A DNA stretch of 64,000 nucleotides. It comes from Plantago elongata. Its lineage: Eukaryota > Streptophyta > Magnoliopsida > Lamiales > Plantaginaceae. Positions 25,096-37,670 of the stretch are shown here, piece after piece. Positions within the stretch are counted from its first letter, which is position 1; each line of letters opens with the position of its first letter. A model generated the notes under the pieces. That model was given only the letters and a program-made list of their open reading frames with translations, did not search any database and was not told the origin of the DNA. The position numbers and the translations under genes were made by a program. The stretch is taken from positions 1-64,000 of the forward strand of contig JAYMSP010000098.1 in NCBI GenBank assembly GCA_036897095.1. The letters run 5' to 3'.

Positions 25096-26804
25096 CTATT
25101 TCATAATTGGTTTTGAACTAGTAGGATCATTATCTATGTGATCTGAATGTGAATCACTATGATTATGACTTGATACTTCTTCAGTATCAGTGACATTGTG
25201 TACACACGAAGTGTGATAAATATCAGACACTTGTTCAGTATTAGAAGTTTCTGGAATACATCTTTCAGAAAGGTTATTCCCAGAAAGGTCAGTACGATGA
25301 TCATTCTCAGTTTCCATTTCTGGAATCCTCATAGGAAATTCTTCATCATGTCTAAGAGTCATCTAGTTGTTACTAGGCACACCATGCTTTTCTTCGTCAG
25401 ACTCATCCTCAATATTAATGACAGAGTTTCTCCTTTCTGAGGGTTCTTCCTCAGAATCCTTAATCAGGAGAACCTTGAATCTTACTAAGAGATCTTCATT
25501 AAGGGGTATTTTCTTGTTTCCTTCATAGAATACTACATGAACTGATTCTTCAATCTTCTTTATTCTCTTGTTGTAAACTATGTAGGCTTTGCTATTCATA
25601 GAATAACCAAGAAATACAACTTCATCAGCCTTTGGTTGAAATGTTCTCAAGTATTCTTTTCCATTGTTAAGAACAAAACATATACAACCAAACAACCTCA
25701 AATGTTTCATATTAGGGGTCTACCAACCAAAAGCTCATAGGGAGTTTTGTCATGGTGTTTGTTTATCAAACATCTGTTCTGAGTAGTATGTTGTATTTAC
25801 AGCTTCAACCCAATAAATTTCACTTATTTCAGTTTCAGCTAGCATTGTCCTTGCAGCTTCCTTAAGGGTCATATTATTCCTTTCAACAACACCATTTTGT
25901 TATGGTGTTCTTACTAAAGATAGTTGATGTTGTATACCTTTGCAGGTACAAAACTCTTTTTTATACTGATTGACAAATTCAGTACCATGGTCAGTCATGA
26001 TTGCAGATACCTTGTCATTTTTCATGACTTCAAGCTTGTTCAGCAAGTTTGGTATCTCCACCCTAGTATCAGATTTATGTTTCAGAAAGACTACCCAGGT
26101 AAACCTAGAGAAGTCATCTACAACAACTAGATCATACTTCTTGCCTGCATAACTAGTTACAGATGATTCAAAAAGATTCATACGTAATAGTTGTAGTGGT
26201 CTAACACAAGAATGTCTGGTTTTGGACTTGAAAGAGGTTTTTGATTGTTTCCCCAATTGACAAGCAGAGTAGACACCGTCCTTTCTGAATATTATTTTAG
26301 GTAATCCAACCACTAACTCTTTCTTGGCAAGTTTTTTCAGAGTTTTGAAATTCAAGTGACTCATTCTTTTGTGACATAACCAGTGTTCTTCAGTGTGACC
26401 TGATTGACTCACCATGAGACATTCTTCAGTTTTGGCAGATGTCAAATCAGCGACATATAGACTTCCTTTCCGCCTAGCAACCAAGACTGTCTACTTTGAC
26501 GCATCGTCAATTAATTTGCAAAATTTTGATTTGATTTTCACCGAATATCCCCTATCTGCAAACTGGCTCATGCTTAGAAGATTTTATTCAAACCTTTAAC
26601 ATGCAGTACATCAGATATCGTAAGGGACCCCAATTTGACATTGCCAAATTCTATAGATGGATTTAATTCTCCTCCAGCAAATCTGATGTTTGGTCCTGTG
26701 TTACATATTTTGTAATCAACCAAGTTTTCTTTGTCTCCTGTCATGTGCTTCCCGCATCCACTATCAAATAGCCATTGAGCCTTAGTCCATGACGCGTTCT
26801 GCAC
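25096..26804 (-). pseudogene. Protease and integrase region of the giant copia element
   Basis: The rightmost part holds the aspartic-protease-like LFDSGCGKHMTG. Next comes an integrase with the H-H-C-C zinc-finger region (WLCHKRMSHLNF) and the catalytic-core segment VVVDDFSRFTWVVFLKHK. Leftmost is the chromodomain-like end of integrase with LFGCICFVLNNGK. Copia gene order (PR-IN-RT-RH) is respected. Broken fossil. Confidence 0.85.
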
Positions 26805-27418
26805 AAAAGAGGAAACATGAGTTAGGTTCGTGCTTCAGAAACATAACCACTTAGACTAAACACTCTTCCTGTAGGAACCCATTTCTGAATGAATCTTTTA
26901 GGAGTAGGTTTTTGCCTACTTGGAACATAAGGAGGAATCTTAGAATCATTGCATCTCATATCGATCTTCCTTCTTGGTGAGTTCCTCGTGGTGGCTTCAG
27001 AGACTTGTCAGGATTCTGAGATTGCTCTTTAGCAAGCTTAGTCTTCTTTGCCAAGTTCCTTCTAGCTTTGACATTCATATTTTAAGTGGTTGGGGTTGCT
27101 TCCACTTCTGATAATTGCTATAAGCAATTATAGCTTTCCACCATCGCTCTTGTCCTTACTTGTATTGTTGCATTAGGACCTTCCTGATAGCACGGTAGTC
27201 AATACCATTTTCAAGCATCATTTGCTTTCTAAACACGAATTTCAGCAGCCTCACTAGTTTCTGCATCATCCCTATATCCATAGAATGGTACAGTAGGAAA
27301 TACACCCAATCCGGCGATGCTTCCCTTCCTAGAGATATAACATTGTGGATGATCACAGGTTAAAGGATCAAGTTTTTTTTCAAAAAACTTTTCCACAAGT
27401 TTCTTTTGGACTTGTTGT

Positions 27419-29323
27419 TCAAAGGTTTGGTCGCAACAGTTTTGCCTTTGTCAAGAACCTTAGATTTTTTACCATTGCTATAGGTTTGGAACCTTTATAT
27501 TGACTTTTCAAAAAGTTCAACCTTCCATCACTCTTTTTCAGAGTGGAATTACTTGATTGGGCGTCAAGTCCAAGTCCTCCTTTCTCATAAGGGTCTCTCA
27601 AATATGATTGAACCTCTGTGAGAGTGTCACTAGCTTTGACAAATGATTTGAAAGATACTTCTTTCTTTCTGAGTTCTTCATTTTCAGAATGAAGTTTTTT
27701 CAACTTCTCATTTATCTTATTCAAGGCTAGCTCATGACAATTTTTATTCTCCGATATCTGGGATTTCAGAGATGCAATTTCAGCATCTTTAATCACAGAT
27801 ACCTTGGTCAAATTAGAATCTATTTCAAGAGTTTCTTTGCATTCTTCCAGAACTTTGGTTTTTGACTCAACAACCAAAAAATTTCTCTCATATCGATCAA
27901 GTTCACTCTTGACCAATTCTAAATCCTTAATGCCATCATCACTTTCATAAAATATGAATTGTGATGTGTTTATTACCACATCAGCCATAAGACATTCTTC
28001 AATGTTGGAGATGTCAGGACCTACAATCTCAGCAACTCCACACATATCATTCTTCGTTAGGCCAAAGTCGATAACATCGTGAGTTATCCCGCACAATTAT
28101 GGTGATGATAACTTTGAGTCTTCTGAATCCTCACTTTCAATCTGACTCAATATCCAGAGAATCAAGTTGAATTTGGATATTCTTTCTTTCTTCAGTGAGC
28201 AGTGCCCTCTAAGTTCTCTTGAATGTTCTTCTCTCCTTATTGTCATCCACCTTAAGCTTGTTAAAGTAGGACAATCAAGTTTGAAGTGGACGGGTTTCTG
28301 ACAATAGAATCAGATATCATTCCCAACTTCAGTACTAACGGCTTTCTGAGCAGGGCTGTTCAGAGAGTTGTTCATTTGGATATTCTTGTACTGATGATAG
28401 TTTGGGCCGAGATGCTTCTTCAGCTTCTCTTTTGCTCTTTCTCCATTCAATCTCTTGAGTCACATATTTTTTCATGTGACGCACTGCAATAGCATTCTCT
28501 CCAGACACTTCTTTGATATCCTTCTTTTCAGAAGTACCTTGGGTAACTAGAGCAACAATCTGCAACTTTTCAGCTGCAGTCAAACCACGTTGGGTTGTCT
28601 CATAGTTTACAGTGGTCAAATGTGCAAAGAGTTCCACTGGAGTGATTTGGGGCATTCCCTGGTTGACATAGAAGTACTGGGTATGCTCCCAATTCTGGTT
28701 CAAGCTTCTAACGATGGTTTTCACCTTCTCAGAATCTGAATATTCGTCACTTTCTCCAAGTGCAGCCACATCACCCATGAGAGTAGTAAACCAAAAATCA
28801 AGTTCTTCTAGAGTTTTAGTGGGACCCTGTTTGAAGTTTTGGAATTTCAACTTCAGAACTTCGAACTTATTTTCTTTGGTTTTCTCAGTTCCGGCACAGA
28901 TTTCTTCAATCAATTGCCAAGAGACTTTCACCGTCTTTCCACACCACAGTTTGCATTGTATATGCTTAGTGTCGATTGAATGTTAATGTTACGAGCTTGG
29001 GCATCCAACCTGTGTCTCTTGGCATCTTCCGATGTCCAGAGTTCACGAGGTTTGTCTTCATATTCAATTTGTCCAGTAGCAACACGACCACTATCATTAG
29101 TAGTAGTATCACTGCCTTCAACATCAACATTTCCCCGACCATCAGATACTCCAAACACTTGTTTGAGTTGTTTGATTTTGATTGGTCCTTCCTTGATGAC
29201 ATAGATCATCTCATCACTGATTGTTTCAAGATGCAGCATCATGTTGTTCTTCCATTTCTCGTAATTTTCTAGTTTAAGAACCGGAGCATCACTCAGAGAC
29301 ATACATGCACATTTAACACACAA
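27419..29323 (-). pseudogene. gag region of the giant copia element
   Basis: The 28.3-29.3 kb part matches copia gag (UBN2/retrotran_gag type), with KLENYEKWKNNM near the start and FWFTTLMGDVAALGES further on. The 27.4-28.1 kb part is rich in Glu/Lys/Leu heptads (coiled coil), as in the long gag of Sireviruses. Broken; treated as a fossil. Confidence 0.8.
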
Positions 29324-29400
29324 TTAAAACGTCCTCGGAAAGCGACAAAAACTCTACATATTTGGGGGATCGAGGTTCAGTGCAGAAGGCTTGGGAACCT

Positions 29401-29416
29401 CCTGCTCGGATACCAC
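29401..29416 (-). promoter_or_regulatory. Primer-binding site (initiator tRNA-Met)
   Basis: On the minus strand, directly inside the 5' LTR, the sequence reads TGGTATCCGAGCAGG, close to the TGGTATCAGAGC complement of initiator tRNA-Met used by most plant copia elements. This fixes the element's direction. Confidence 0.85.
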
Positions 29417-29417
29417 T

Positions 29418-30850
29418 TGTTGGTCCAGATAACGACAAAGGAAAAGAGTAGAGAGGGGGGGGAAGGATGTATAGTCTTTTCAAACTTTCATTGATAAACA
29501 ATCTTTCTCAGAAACTGGGAGGTTTCTTATACTTAGATTCATAGAGCGCAAGATTTTAAGTGATAGATAAACATGTTTGTGCTTAGCAGTAATAATGTGT
29601 GTGTGAATAATGTTGGAAAGTAAATACAATAAGGTAAATAACACAACAGTTCATAGTGGTATCTGGAGGTAGCGTAATCCTCCAACTAGTCCCCTCGGCC
29701 TTTCTGAGACCTAGAATCCACTAGAACAGTCAATTGAATTCACCTTAAAATAATTCTACAAACAAATGGTCCCAACCAAATGTTCCCCCTAAGTTTTTTC
29801 CTAGCTCCTCGAGTCAAGTACTTCATGTACTCAAGATAACCTTGGAGTTTTTCCTTGATTTCCCAAACCAAGTACTTCATGTCCTCCACGCCTTGATGGT
29901 GTTGGTTATATACTGATTGTTATGTAAGCTACTCTTATAACTTTTCAGCTATATTTTTCAGAGAGCTTAAGGGATTACACTACTTAATATACTTATTCAG
30001 TATATGGTAGGTTCTTCTTACTAACCCATGTAATTCGTATCCGTTTTGGAGAATGAGCTTCAGAAAGGGTATATGACAGTTCAACTCTTTCACGGATAAC
30101 AATCTCTTGTTATAGGTTTAGGACACTTAGAACTACTAGAGATTCTTCGAGCTTGTTAGTCGCAACAGAAAGCTTGGAGAAGTGTAGTAAGAATTCTTGA
30201 GAGAATACTTGCTTGATATGTAAATATGAGGGTAGTTCGTGTTAGTATTTCTCAGCTTCTAAAGTGGTGATATTTATAGATGAATTTGAGAGTCATTCGA
30301 ATAATATCCATTAGACCTTCTAAGAATTCAATCCGTTGATATCTCGAAATGAGTACTCAGAAGTCCATTTCTCATTTTTCAGAGAGGACGATGCTTTGAT
30401 CGACTTTTCAGTCGGTGCATTTAATGCACTGTACTATTTCTTGTCATGTAGTATCAGCGGGCACATGAGCCTTTCTGAAAGCTAGCATGCTCCTTGACTC
30501 AATAATGTCATATGTTCAGGGACATGTATAATATTTGCATTATACATTATGCTTTCTGGACATAGTCTATCTGAGGAGACTAACCCTTATGTCTTCATCA
30601 AACTTGTGCTATTCTTCAGTCTTCAAATCTTCGATTAAAATTCATTTCTAGGATCCTTCTTCATGGCCTTCTCAAAATATAAAATTACATTCAGAGACCT
30701 AAAAATCCTATTACAAGTTTAACTAGACTAACATCCTAAGTGATTTTCTCTTTTACAATGTTCAAGTGAACCAAGAGTACTAGTCACCTTTATGTACTAA
30801 AGATAAGTTACATGGTGACTGATCAAAAATAGTAACAAATATTCCTAACA
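29418..30850 (-). repeat. 5' LTR of the giant copia element
   Basis: As the element runs leftward, this right-hand copy is its 5' LTR. It is about 1,433 bp and shares TG...CA type ends and most of its length with 15,682-17,028, but holds some extra sequence near 29,455-29,540. A TATA-like gatatttatagatg lies near 30,270. Confidence 0.92.
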
Positions 30851-30855
30851 CCTTG

Positions 30856-31240
30856 CATTAAAAGTGATTAGTTTGTTGAGGGTGATGATGCAAAAAGTCA
30901 TTTTATGGTTGAGACATAACCTTCTTTTACAAACTCACTACTTTTCGTCCATGTGGAAGACCGATAGTATACCAATATTCATATAAGTATTGTGAGAAAG
31001 ATGTCAAATTCTATTCTGATGGAGTTCTTAGATTTCCGGATACAAGATAGGAAGAATGAAAGTCATCAACTCATACTTAGCAAGACATCATTTACTACAA
31101 ATCATTTTTGATTCTAGAGAAGATATTATATTTGGAGGACATTGTACTCTGTTTTCAGAGATAGAAGAGATATACGTTCTTCCATTGACTTCCATCAGTA
31201 TCATATTATGTCTACTTATAAGGGTAGAACTATTCATCCA
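30856..31240. other. Unassigned stretch right of the copia insertion
   Basis: Contains plus-strand sequence probably belonging to the decayed Helitron helicase region that follows, but no motif could be matched here. Confidence 0.35.
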
Positions 31241-32020
31241 AGCTATACACTTCTACTCGGTATGCAGTAAGATTAAACTTGACTCTGATGCAACGTGTCT
31301 ACTCAAAGAAACAAAGCATATTTTATGGGACGAGACTAAAGTGATAAATATGCATTGTATTGAAGCGCTTGATATGAGTTCAAGGAATTTTATGCATCGA
31401 CGAGCCACACCATTCGGAAGTTTGGTTATTATATTGAACATATACTTTTAACAAATACTGAAAGTGGTTCAAAGAGACTCTACATCCGACATTTTTAATG
31501 CAACAATATGCTCATCCAAAATATAGAATTCATGTGTGGTCCTCAGACTTACAAAGAACATGCGACTTCAGGTAACTAAATATTTTTTCATTTATGGTAT
31601 TTTTATTTTAGTAATATGTTTATTTATTTATATTTTGTTAAGTGTGATTTGTTTTTTCTTTAGGCTGGTATGTTAAAGTTGAAATTCATGAGATGGTATA
31701 GTTCGCAAAGTGGATACTACATATGTTGGTGATAAGGTCTATGAGGTTGATATTAAGATGCAAGACGACATTCTTTTTCAAAAGTGTGTGATCATATTCA
31801 TACCAATATATAAAGCAAATATCCTACGTTTAAAGTAAGTTTATAACTAATTTCGATGTAACATGTCTACTCAATAAAATGAAATTATTATATAGAACGA
31901 GGCTATAATTACCAAATTCATTGTTTTGAAGCGCATCATAGGAATTTTAGGGATGTCATGCATCGACTAGCCACACCATTCGATGATTTAGTTATTGTAA
32001 TTGCGGAGAGTTTCGATAGG
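31241..32020 (+). pseudogene. Helitron helicase fragments, ATPase motif II, two copies
   Basis: At 31,260-31,440 the translated line TCLLKETKHILWDETKVINM, followed by HCIEALD and PFGSLVI, matches the PIF1-like helicase of Helitrons, where the Walker B block is normally LIIWDEAPM and is followed by a CFEALDR and PFGGK pattern. A weaker second copy of the same stretch (31,850-32,000: tgtctactcaataaaatg, then gcatcgactagccacaccat) shows a partial duplication. The helicase unwinds DNA during rolling-circle transposition. Both copies are heavily decayed by stops and frameshifts. Confidence 0.6.
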
Positions 32021-32966
32021 TACTGCAATTGATTCTGCGATGGTCTAGATTTGATATTGTTAATGCAACAATAAGCTATTTCAAAATATGAGATTCATTG
32101 AATTCCTCAGAGTTTCAAAGAACATGTGATTAATTGCAGGTAACTAAGTGTTTCTTTTACTTTGATAATTTTGATTTTAGTAATAATACACATTGGAGAT
32201 GGAGTTGTCGGCGGTGATAATGACAGTGAGATGTATATATCTTGATTATATCCATACCATTGTCCCAAGTACATATCTATTCTAACCATGATCATATGTC
32301 TAATCCATATCTTAATCCACATTATTTCCATACACATATATTATTTTTACATCCACAAATGATATACTCCATATGGTCCGATAAAAGATTTCTAGGTTTC
32401 CTTATTTGAAGAACCATTACAAATAACTAACAATAGATTAATGTTATCCTAAATATTAACAATCTTATCACATCTATCGAATGAGGGGCAATGGTACCAC
32501 CTTCAATAAAAGTGGTGTTCACTTAATAACATGTACTTATCATTGACTATAATTCATTATATCAGTTTATGTATGTTAATCATATTTTAAGTGATTATTA
32601 TTTCAAAACCTTTATTTAAGTATATTTTTATTATTGATATTGTATAATGAAAAATAGATCCACATTTCCACACAACTCATATATTATGCTCAAATATCAA
32701 GCACAAAGCAACATGGAACTATAACATCCATCAGTCAATACCGTATGCCTTACAAAAGAAGAGATAATCGGTAATTTCATTGATTGAGAAAATTGGGATA
32801 AGATTATGAGACATATGGATTGCCATTATGAGTCTCCATGCTAAGCAGTGTGGTGGATATTAGAATCTCTGTTGAATTATAAGATTTATGTTTTTAAACG
32901 ATTATTATTTCATTTGAATTTGTCCCTTTAAAAGATGGTGGGTGTGTGCCACATGTCGTCAACAAT
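32021..32966. other. Unassigned AT-rich DNA
   Basis: No gene recognised. It lies between Helitron helicase fragments on the same strand and may be decayed interior of that element. Confidence 0.4.
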
Positions 32967-32971
32967 ACCAA

Positions 32972-33631
32972 TGTAATACCCAATCCTACATCGATTGAGT
33001 GTGAAAGGGATGAATGGTATATATGTAAACCACCACTCTTCTATGGTATGATGCATTTTGAAGATTCCAAAAGAAAATACGTGCGGGTTCCGACCCAAAG
33101 AGGACAATATCATACCAACAAAATGTGTGTGAGACAAAACATGAGTAACCTCACCTGCTCAATGAACTGAGTCTCGACACATTAGTGGTTGGGTCGTTAT
33201 ATTTGGTATCATAGCGGGACTATCCAGAACTGCAATAACTAAGTGTTATGCGGGACAAAGTGCTACAATGTATGGGTGATGGGAGCCACCACTTAAGCCC
33301 ATAGGGGCCATCGCTAGAGTCCTTCACGGATGGTTGGTCTTGGAACATACAATAAACCCCTAAGAAAGCTCGATGGGGAAATCGAGAATTTAAGGGGTAC
33401 ATTGTAATAAACAACATCCCACTTCGATTGAGAGTGAAATAGATAAATGGTATATATGTAGACCACCACTCTCCTATGGAGAGAGGACTTTTGGAGATTC
33501 CAAAAGAAAATCGTTGCGAACTCCGATCAAGCGGACAATATCATACCAATGAGATGTGTGAGGGACAATCATGAGTAACCTCATCGACTCAATGGCTCAG
33601 GTCTCAGCCAATTAGTGCTCAGGTCGTTACA
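32972..33631 (+). mobile_element. TRIM (miniature LTR retroelement)
   Basis: Two direct repeats of about 230 bp, 32,972-33,201 and 33,403-33,631, both start TGTAAT; the second ends TTACA and the first TTATA. Immediately inside the left repeat is TGGTATCATAGC (33,204-33,215), a tRNA-iMet primer site. Just before the right repeat is a short purine run (AAGGGG near 33,392). Flanks ACCAA (32,967-32,971) and ACAAA (33,632-33,636) fit a 5-bp target-site duplication with one mismatch. The 200-bp interior codes for nothing. The LTR divergence is substantial, so it is an old copy. Confidence 0.85.
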
Positions 33632-33639
33632 ACAAATGT

Positions 33640-34565
33640 CAAACAAGTGCAGTTTTTGCATTGGTTCGAGTTGAACAAAATAAATTCTCGAAAGCTGGCT
33701 TATGCCAAAATTACCCAATATCAATGTTGAGAAATTGAACATAAAATATTTTATGTATGAAAACAAACAAACAAGGTTTCGGTTGAATGTCGTTGACTAT
33801 GTTGTTCAAAATATCATAAGAATGCATGTGAAGCAATGGGCCTATTATTCAGTGATGGAGGCTATATTAGTGGTTTTAAAGTGGCAAGTCTATGGAAATT
33901 TGTGATTTTTTTCAACACCTTCTTATAAGAATGTTGTTCCTTACACATCATGTCGAGACATGAGTGTGTGGAACAAAATATAAAATCTATTATCAAATGA
34001 CATTCTATACAATAAAACAAATAATACACAACAATCTCAATACAGTAAATTTACATACTATATAACCATTCCCACATTAAATAACAATCAATAAATTTTG
34101 TATGGAATTGCCATATAATGATTAGAGATGTAAACAGCTCAATCGGAGAGTTGTTTACAACTTCAATTGGATCCCTTTCGGTTCCTTGAGTAAGTTTGAC
34201 CTCCGTCTGAGTTTCAATTTTGACCGAGATTATCGGATTTGTTGTTGGAGTTCGGAGTTTTTTCAGACAATAAGGAAGGAGGAAGAAGGAAATGAGTTGA
34301 GTATACTTTAAAATAAATCTGGTTGAGGTTTAATTTACAATAATATTTAGTCATTGTTGTAAATTATAAAACATTATAGTTAAATCTGCAGTAAATCAAA
34401 AATTGTAAATCGCAACCAAGTTCAATTAATTTTATTTTGTATTTATTTTATTTACAGTCAACTAAAACAATGAGATTTCGGGTGTATCTGTATTTGTTTC
34501 GAATATAAGGGACGAATATGTAATTGACTCAAATTAAGGGGTAAGAAACATAAATTTTCCTTAAA
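33640..34565. other. Unassigned AT-rich DNA
   Basis: No gene, clear repeat or RNA was recognised. Confidence 0.45.
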
Positions 34566-36205
34566 TCTATCTATCTATCCATCCATTAAAAGAAAAACCA
34601 TTTAAGCATTCTTAAGGGGTGACAAGTCATCAAATATGTGGAGTTGATGAGCAATCTGATTGGTCAATATTATTCAAGTTAGCGAAACGAAATATTTTGA
34701 TTGGTTGGAGAAAACTCGAATGATGGCTGTTAAAGTTTATTCGGGATCGATTCCAGACAGCCTCAATCTTCAGCTAAAACTTTTATACATTTTTCAGATT
34801 GTTTTTTTTCTTTCGTTTCGTTCTTCTAAAATCCTACTTCAAACACAACAGTTTAGATTCCCATCCCCAAATCGATTCTCTATCAGAAATGATGTCTAGG
34901 GGAACAATCAAAATCAGAAGAGCCCACGTATGAATTGATTCATAAGTTAAATTATCCCAATTCTGAGTTTGATAGCATCTTTTGAAGTGACTAAGTTGTC
35001 AATCCCTTATCCATCCGGATGGGAATTGTCCATCTCTGTCTATGTAAGTGATCAACTCATTTTGATAGTTACAATTCCTTTGTTATATATGTATGCAAAT
35101 TATGATTCTTATTTAGTAATGTATTATGTTAGTTATATATAAATTAGTTCTCCAAGCATTTCATGTGTACATTGATTGGTTGAACCTATTTCTGTGAGCT
35201 TTTTGTGATCTATGTGGCCGCTCATTTTATGTTATCGGAATCTATGATGGGTCTTTTATGTTATAGACTAACTTTTATGTATCTGACACTAACTTTTAGA
35301 TTAATATTTCAAGCCAAAAAGATTAAGATTTGGTTGAGTAATAAGGAAATTATCTACAACATGGCTCTTGTGATTTTAGATTAAGTCCTTAATGTGGATG
35401 GACAAGTTTCAGTATTCTTCTCACAATGGACAAGTCGACGATGGAGTTTCGGGAGAACCCAATGATGACGAGGTAGACATCAAGTTACCTAATGACATAC
35501 TTATTCGTGAAGTGAGTGATATTATCTCCACCATTGTAGATTGCACATATCCTACCCTTTTGGATCACTTAGCTAATCCAACTCTTCATCTGGAATACTT
35601 CCATCACGTGTTGTTCTTGCACCGACTAGTAAAATGATAAATGACTATGTCATGTCCAAAATGCCTAGTGATTCTCATGAATATTTGAGTGTTTATAGTA
35701 GATAGTGAACTATTCCAAGTAGAAGTCTTAAACACTACTAATCATAGAATAGTCCTTAAATAAGGATGCATGATCATACTTTTGAGAAATATTGATCAGG
35801 CTTATGAGTTGGTCAATGGAACAAGGCTTATAATCCCTCAATGTGGTAAACATATCTTAGAAGTACAATGATATCGAAATAAATGTTGGTCAAAAGGTTT
35901 ATATTCCAAGGATGACTATGAGCCCATTTGATGAGACTAAATTTCCTCTAAGTTTTGATAGGAGACAGTTTCCTATATCCGCCTGCTTTGCAATGACGAT
36001 AAATAAGAGCCAAATACAATCTCTCTCTCTCTCAAGTCGTTCTCTATACCTACCTACTCATGTATATAGCCACGGACAACTATATGTTGCTCTCTCTAGA
36101 GTTACCAGTATAAAGGGTCTGAAAGTACTGATATGTGATAAAGAAGGTAAGACGCACGACACGACAACTAACGTGGTTTACAAACAACTTTTCGTTAAAA
36201 TATGA
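34566..36205 (+). mobile_element. Helitron left end and helicase C-terminal remnant
   Basis: A Helitron-like 5' terminus (TCTATCTATCTATCC after an A) sits at 34,566. Downstream on the same strand, 35,430-35,640 encodes GEPNDDEVDIKLPNDILI and TYPTLLDHLANP, and 35,910-36,205 encodes [20 protein letters not shown], then [20 protein letters not shown] and NVVYKQLF. These are motifs V-VI and the end of the PIF1-like helicase of a RepHel protein. In a living element the block after FAMTINKSQ is G-Q-S; here the Gln is followed by Ile. No complete helicase or Rep domain is present and no right end is certain, so it is a decayed or truncated autonomous Helitron. Confidence 0.7.
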
Positions 36206-36633
36206 GGTAAATTTATTGTATCATACACATTAGCTAAGATATACTTAGTATATTTAAGGCTATTTTTTTATTTTTCTCAATTTATTATGTAACTAAGTAT
36301 ATACTCTTATACTTTTTCAGGTAAGGATGGCATCATATGAAGTCAAGTCTTACCTTTCGGTTTACTCATTACAAAACTATTAATTAGTATATTTCGATAA
36401 TATGTTATTCTTATAATTTTTAGATTTTTATTTTTAGAGATTTTTATCTTTTTGCTGCAAGCTTATACATACTAATTTTCACAATAGTAATCATTCAACA
36501 AAATTAATTCATATGAATTCAATAAGCATAGGGTTATACCCGGCTTAATTGTACGATAATGCTTATGTTGATCAAAATACCGAATTGAAATATGCAACAA
36601 GTCTCATAAGTACTAATGTTAGAAATCATATAA
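36206..36633. other. Spacer between Helitron helicase fragments
   Basis: AT-rich. A GGGTTATACCC hairpin at about 36,531-36,541 might be a relic of a Helitron 3' end, but no CTRR follows at the expected spacing. Confidence 0.3.
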
Positions 36634-36689
36634 TTGAGGGTATATAATACAATATTAATAATCTATGGAGTCGAAAAGGTTTTCGCTTC

Positions 36690-36945
36690 AATTATAATGA
36701 TGAATCTATTCTACAATATGAAGTTCTCTATCAATTTCGATAAACGATTTAATGATATTATTTATTTTACTATGACTATAAATAAAAGTCCTTATAAATC
36801 ACTCGCACACAGGTTGGCTCTACACCCCACCCTTATTCAAATGTGATGTATTTCTTCTCTCTCTATAGATTATGAGGAGAAGGAGATTTAATGTATTTAT
36901 ATTTAATAAAGATGTCAAAATATATGACACGGCATTTTATTAACA
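36690..36945 (+). pseudogene. Second decayed Helitron helicase C-terminus
   Basis: Translation gives FSINFDKRFNDIIYFTMTIN followed by KSPYKSLA, and later FNKDVKIYDTAFY. These align with the FPLSFRRRQFPI / [13 protein letters not shown] and DKDGKIYDTT blocks of Helitron helicase, and repeat the segment at 35.9-36.2 kb. It is strongly decayed and separated from the first copy by about 500 bp, so it is a duplicate or part of another Helitron. Confidence 0.5.
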
Positions 36946-37488
36946 TCGATATTTTATTATACAATATATTAATTTTTATTTTAACTATTATTTTCAGAGT
37001 TTAACTAGTTTGATTCTAAAGTATGAAAACTGACCATGGCTCTACTGTCTACTGAGTCGTCATATCAAGTAAATAAACATCTCCGAGTCTCCTCTTATAA
37101 ACGTGACAAACTAAAGTTGAAAAGCATCTCATCTTTTTGAGATATATATGTATAAATTTATTAATTATTGGTATATTACCATATGCTAATTTGTATACGA
37201 CGACATAAATGTCGGCTTCAAGATCTGACAAACTTTTGAAATAAAATCGGACTCGTGTGTGGTTCAAACCTTGGCCTGAATTCGAAGCATATTCGTATTG
37301 CATGTTTTAATTGCAATTTGTAGTAAATTGAGATATATATGTGGCCTCAAAGATCCACGACATCCCTGTCTTTGCAATTTGTCACTTTGTTCCGAGGATA
37401 TTTACCAGCTTGTAACTACGTACAGATAATTCAATGTAACGATGGATTGAAACTATATATGATCCATGTAGTAATTTGTTGAATTGAG
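36946..37488. other. Unassigned AT-rich DNA
   Basis: No supported gene. The open frame at 37,049-37,303 on the minus strand has no recognised domain. Confidence 0.4.
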
Positions 37489-37670
37489 TGATATACCTTC
37501 AACTCCAATTAAAAATCTCAATGCCTTTTCAAGTAATCATATATCATTTTTGACCTTTCTCATAAGTCTTTTATAGGAGAGTCCATATCATAAAGACAAC
37601 TTAGTGTAACATTTTTCTTGAATTACGGGGTACACTCTTGTATATGATATCATGGTATCAGAGTCTGAGG
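37489..37670 (+). mobile_element. Short LTR with adjoining primer site (TRIM-like remnant)
   Basis: A stretch opening TGATAT (37,489) and closing ATATCA (37,652) is followed at once by TGGTATCAGAGTCTGAGG (37,653-37,670), close to the initiator-tRNA-Met primer site. This gives a 164-bp LTR with perfect 6-bp inverted ends. A second LTR was not found downstream, so this is half of a small retroelement. Confidence 0.5.

Larger units (their letters stand above)
15677..30855 (-). mobile_element. Giant Ty1/copia element, Sirevirus-like, fossil
   Basis: Two long terminal repeats at 15,682-17,028 and 29,418-30,850 both start TGTTGGTCC and end CCTAACA. The 5-bp duplication CCTTG flanks the whole (15,677-15,681 and 30,851-30,855), so it is one insertion of about 15.2 kb. 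Reading leftward, it has a tRNA-iMet primer site, gag with coiled-coil extension, protease, integrase, reverse transcriptase and RNase H in copia order, then about 5 kb of further putative coding sequence and a purine tract. The extra region after RNase H is the reason for the Sirevirus-like call. By eye the two LTRs differ at roughly 8% of positions over a 300-base comparison, suggesting an age of a few million years. The coding parts are broken in many places (at least ten), so it is not a working element. Confidence 0.93.

Noticed and set aside
35430-36205. Host PIF1 helicase gene
   Set aside because: The GEPNDDEVDI and [11 protein letters not shown] text is typical of Helitron RepHel; only the C-terminal part is present, it is decayed, and similar pieces recur nearby.
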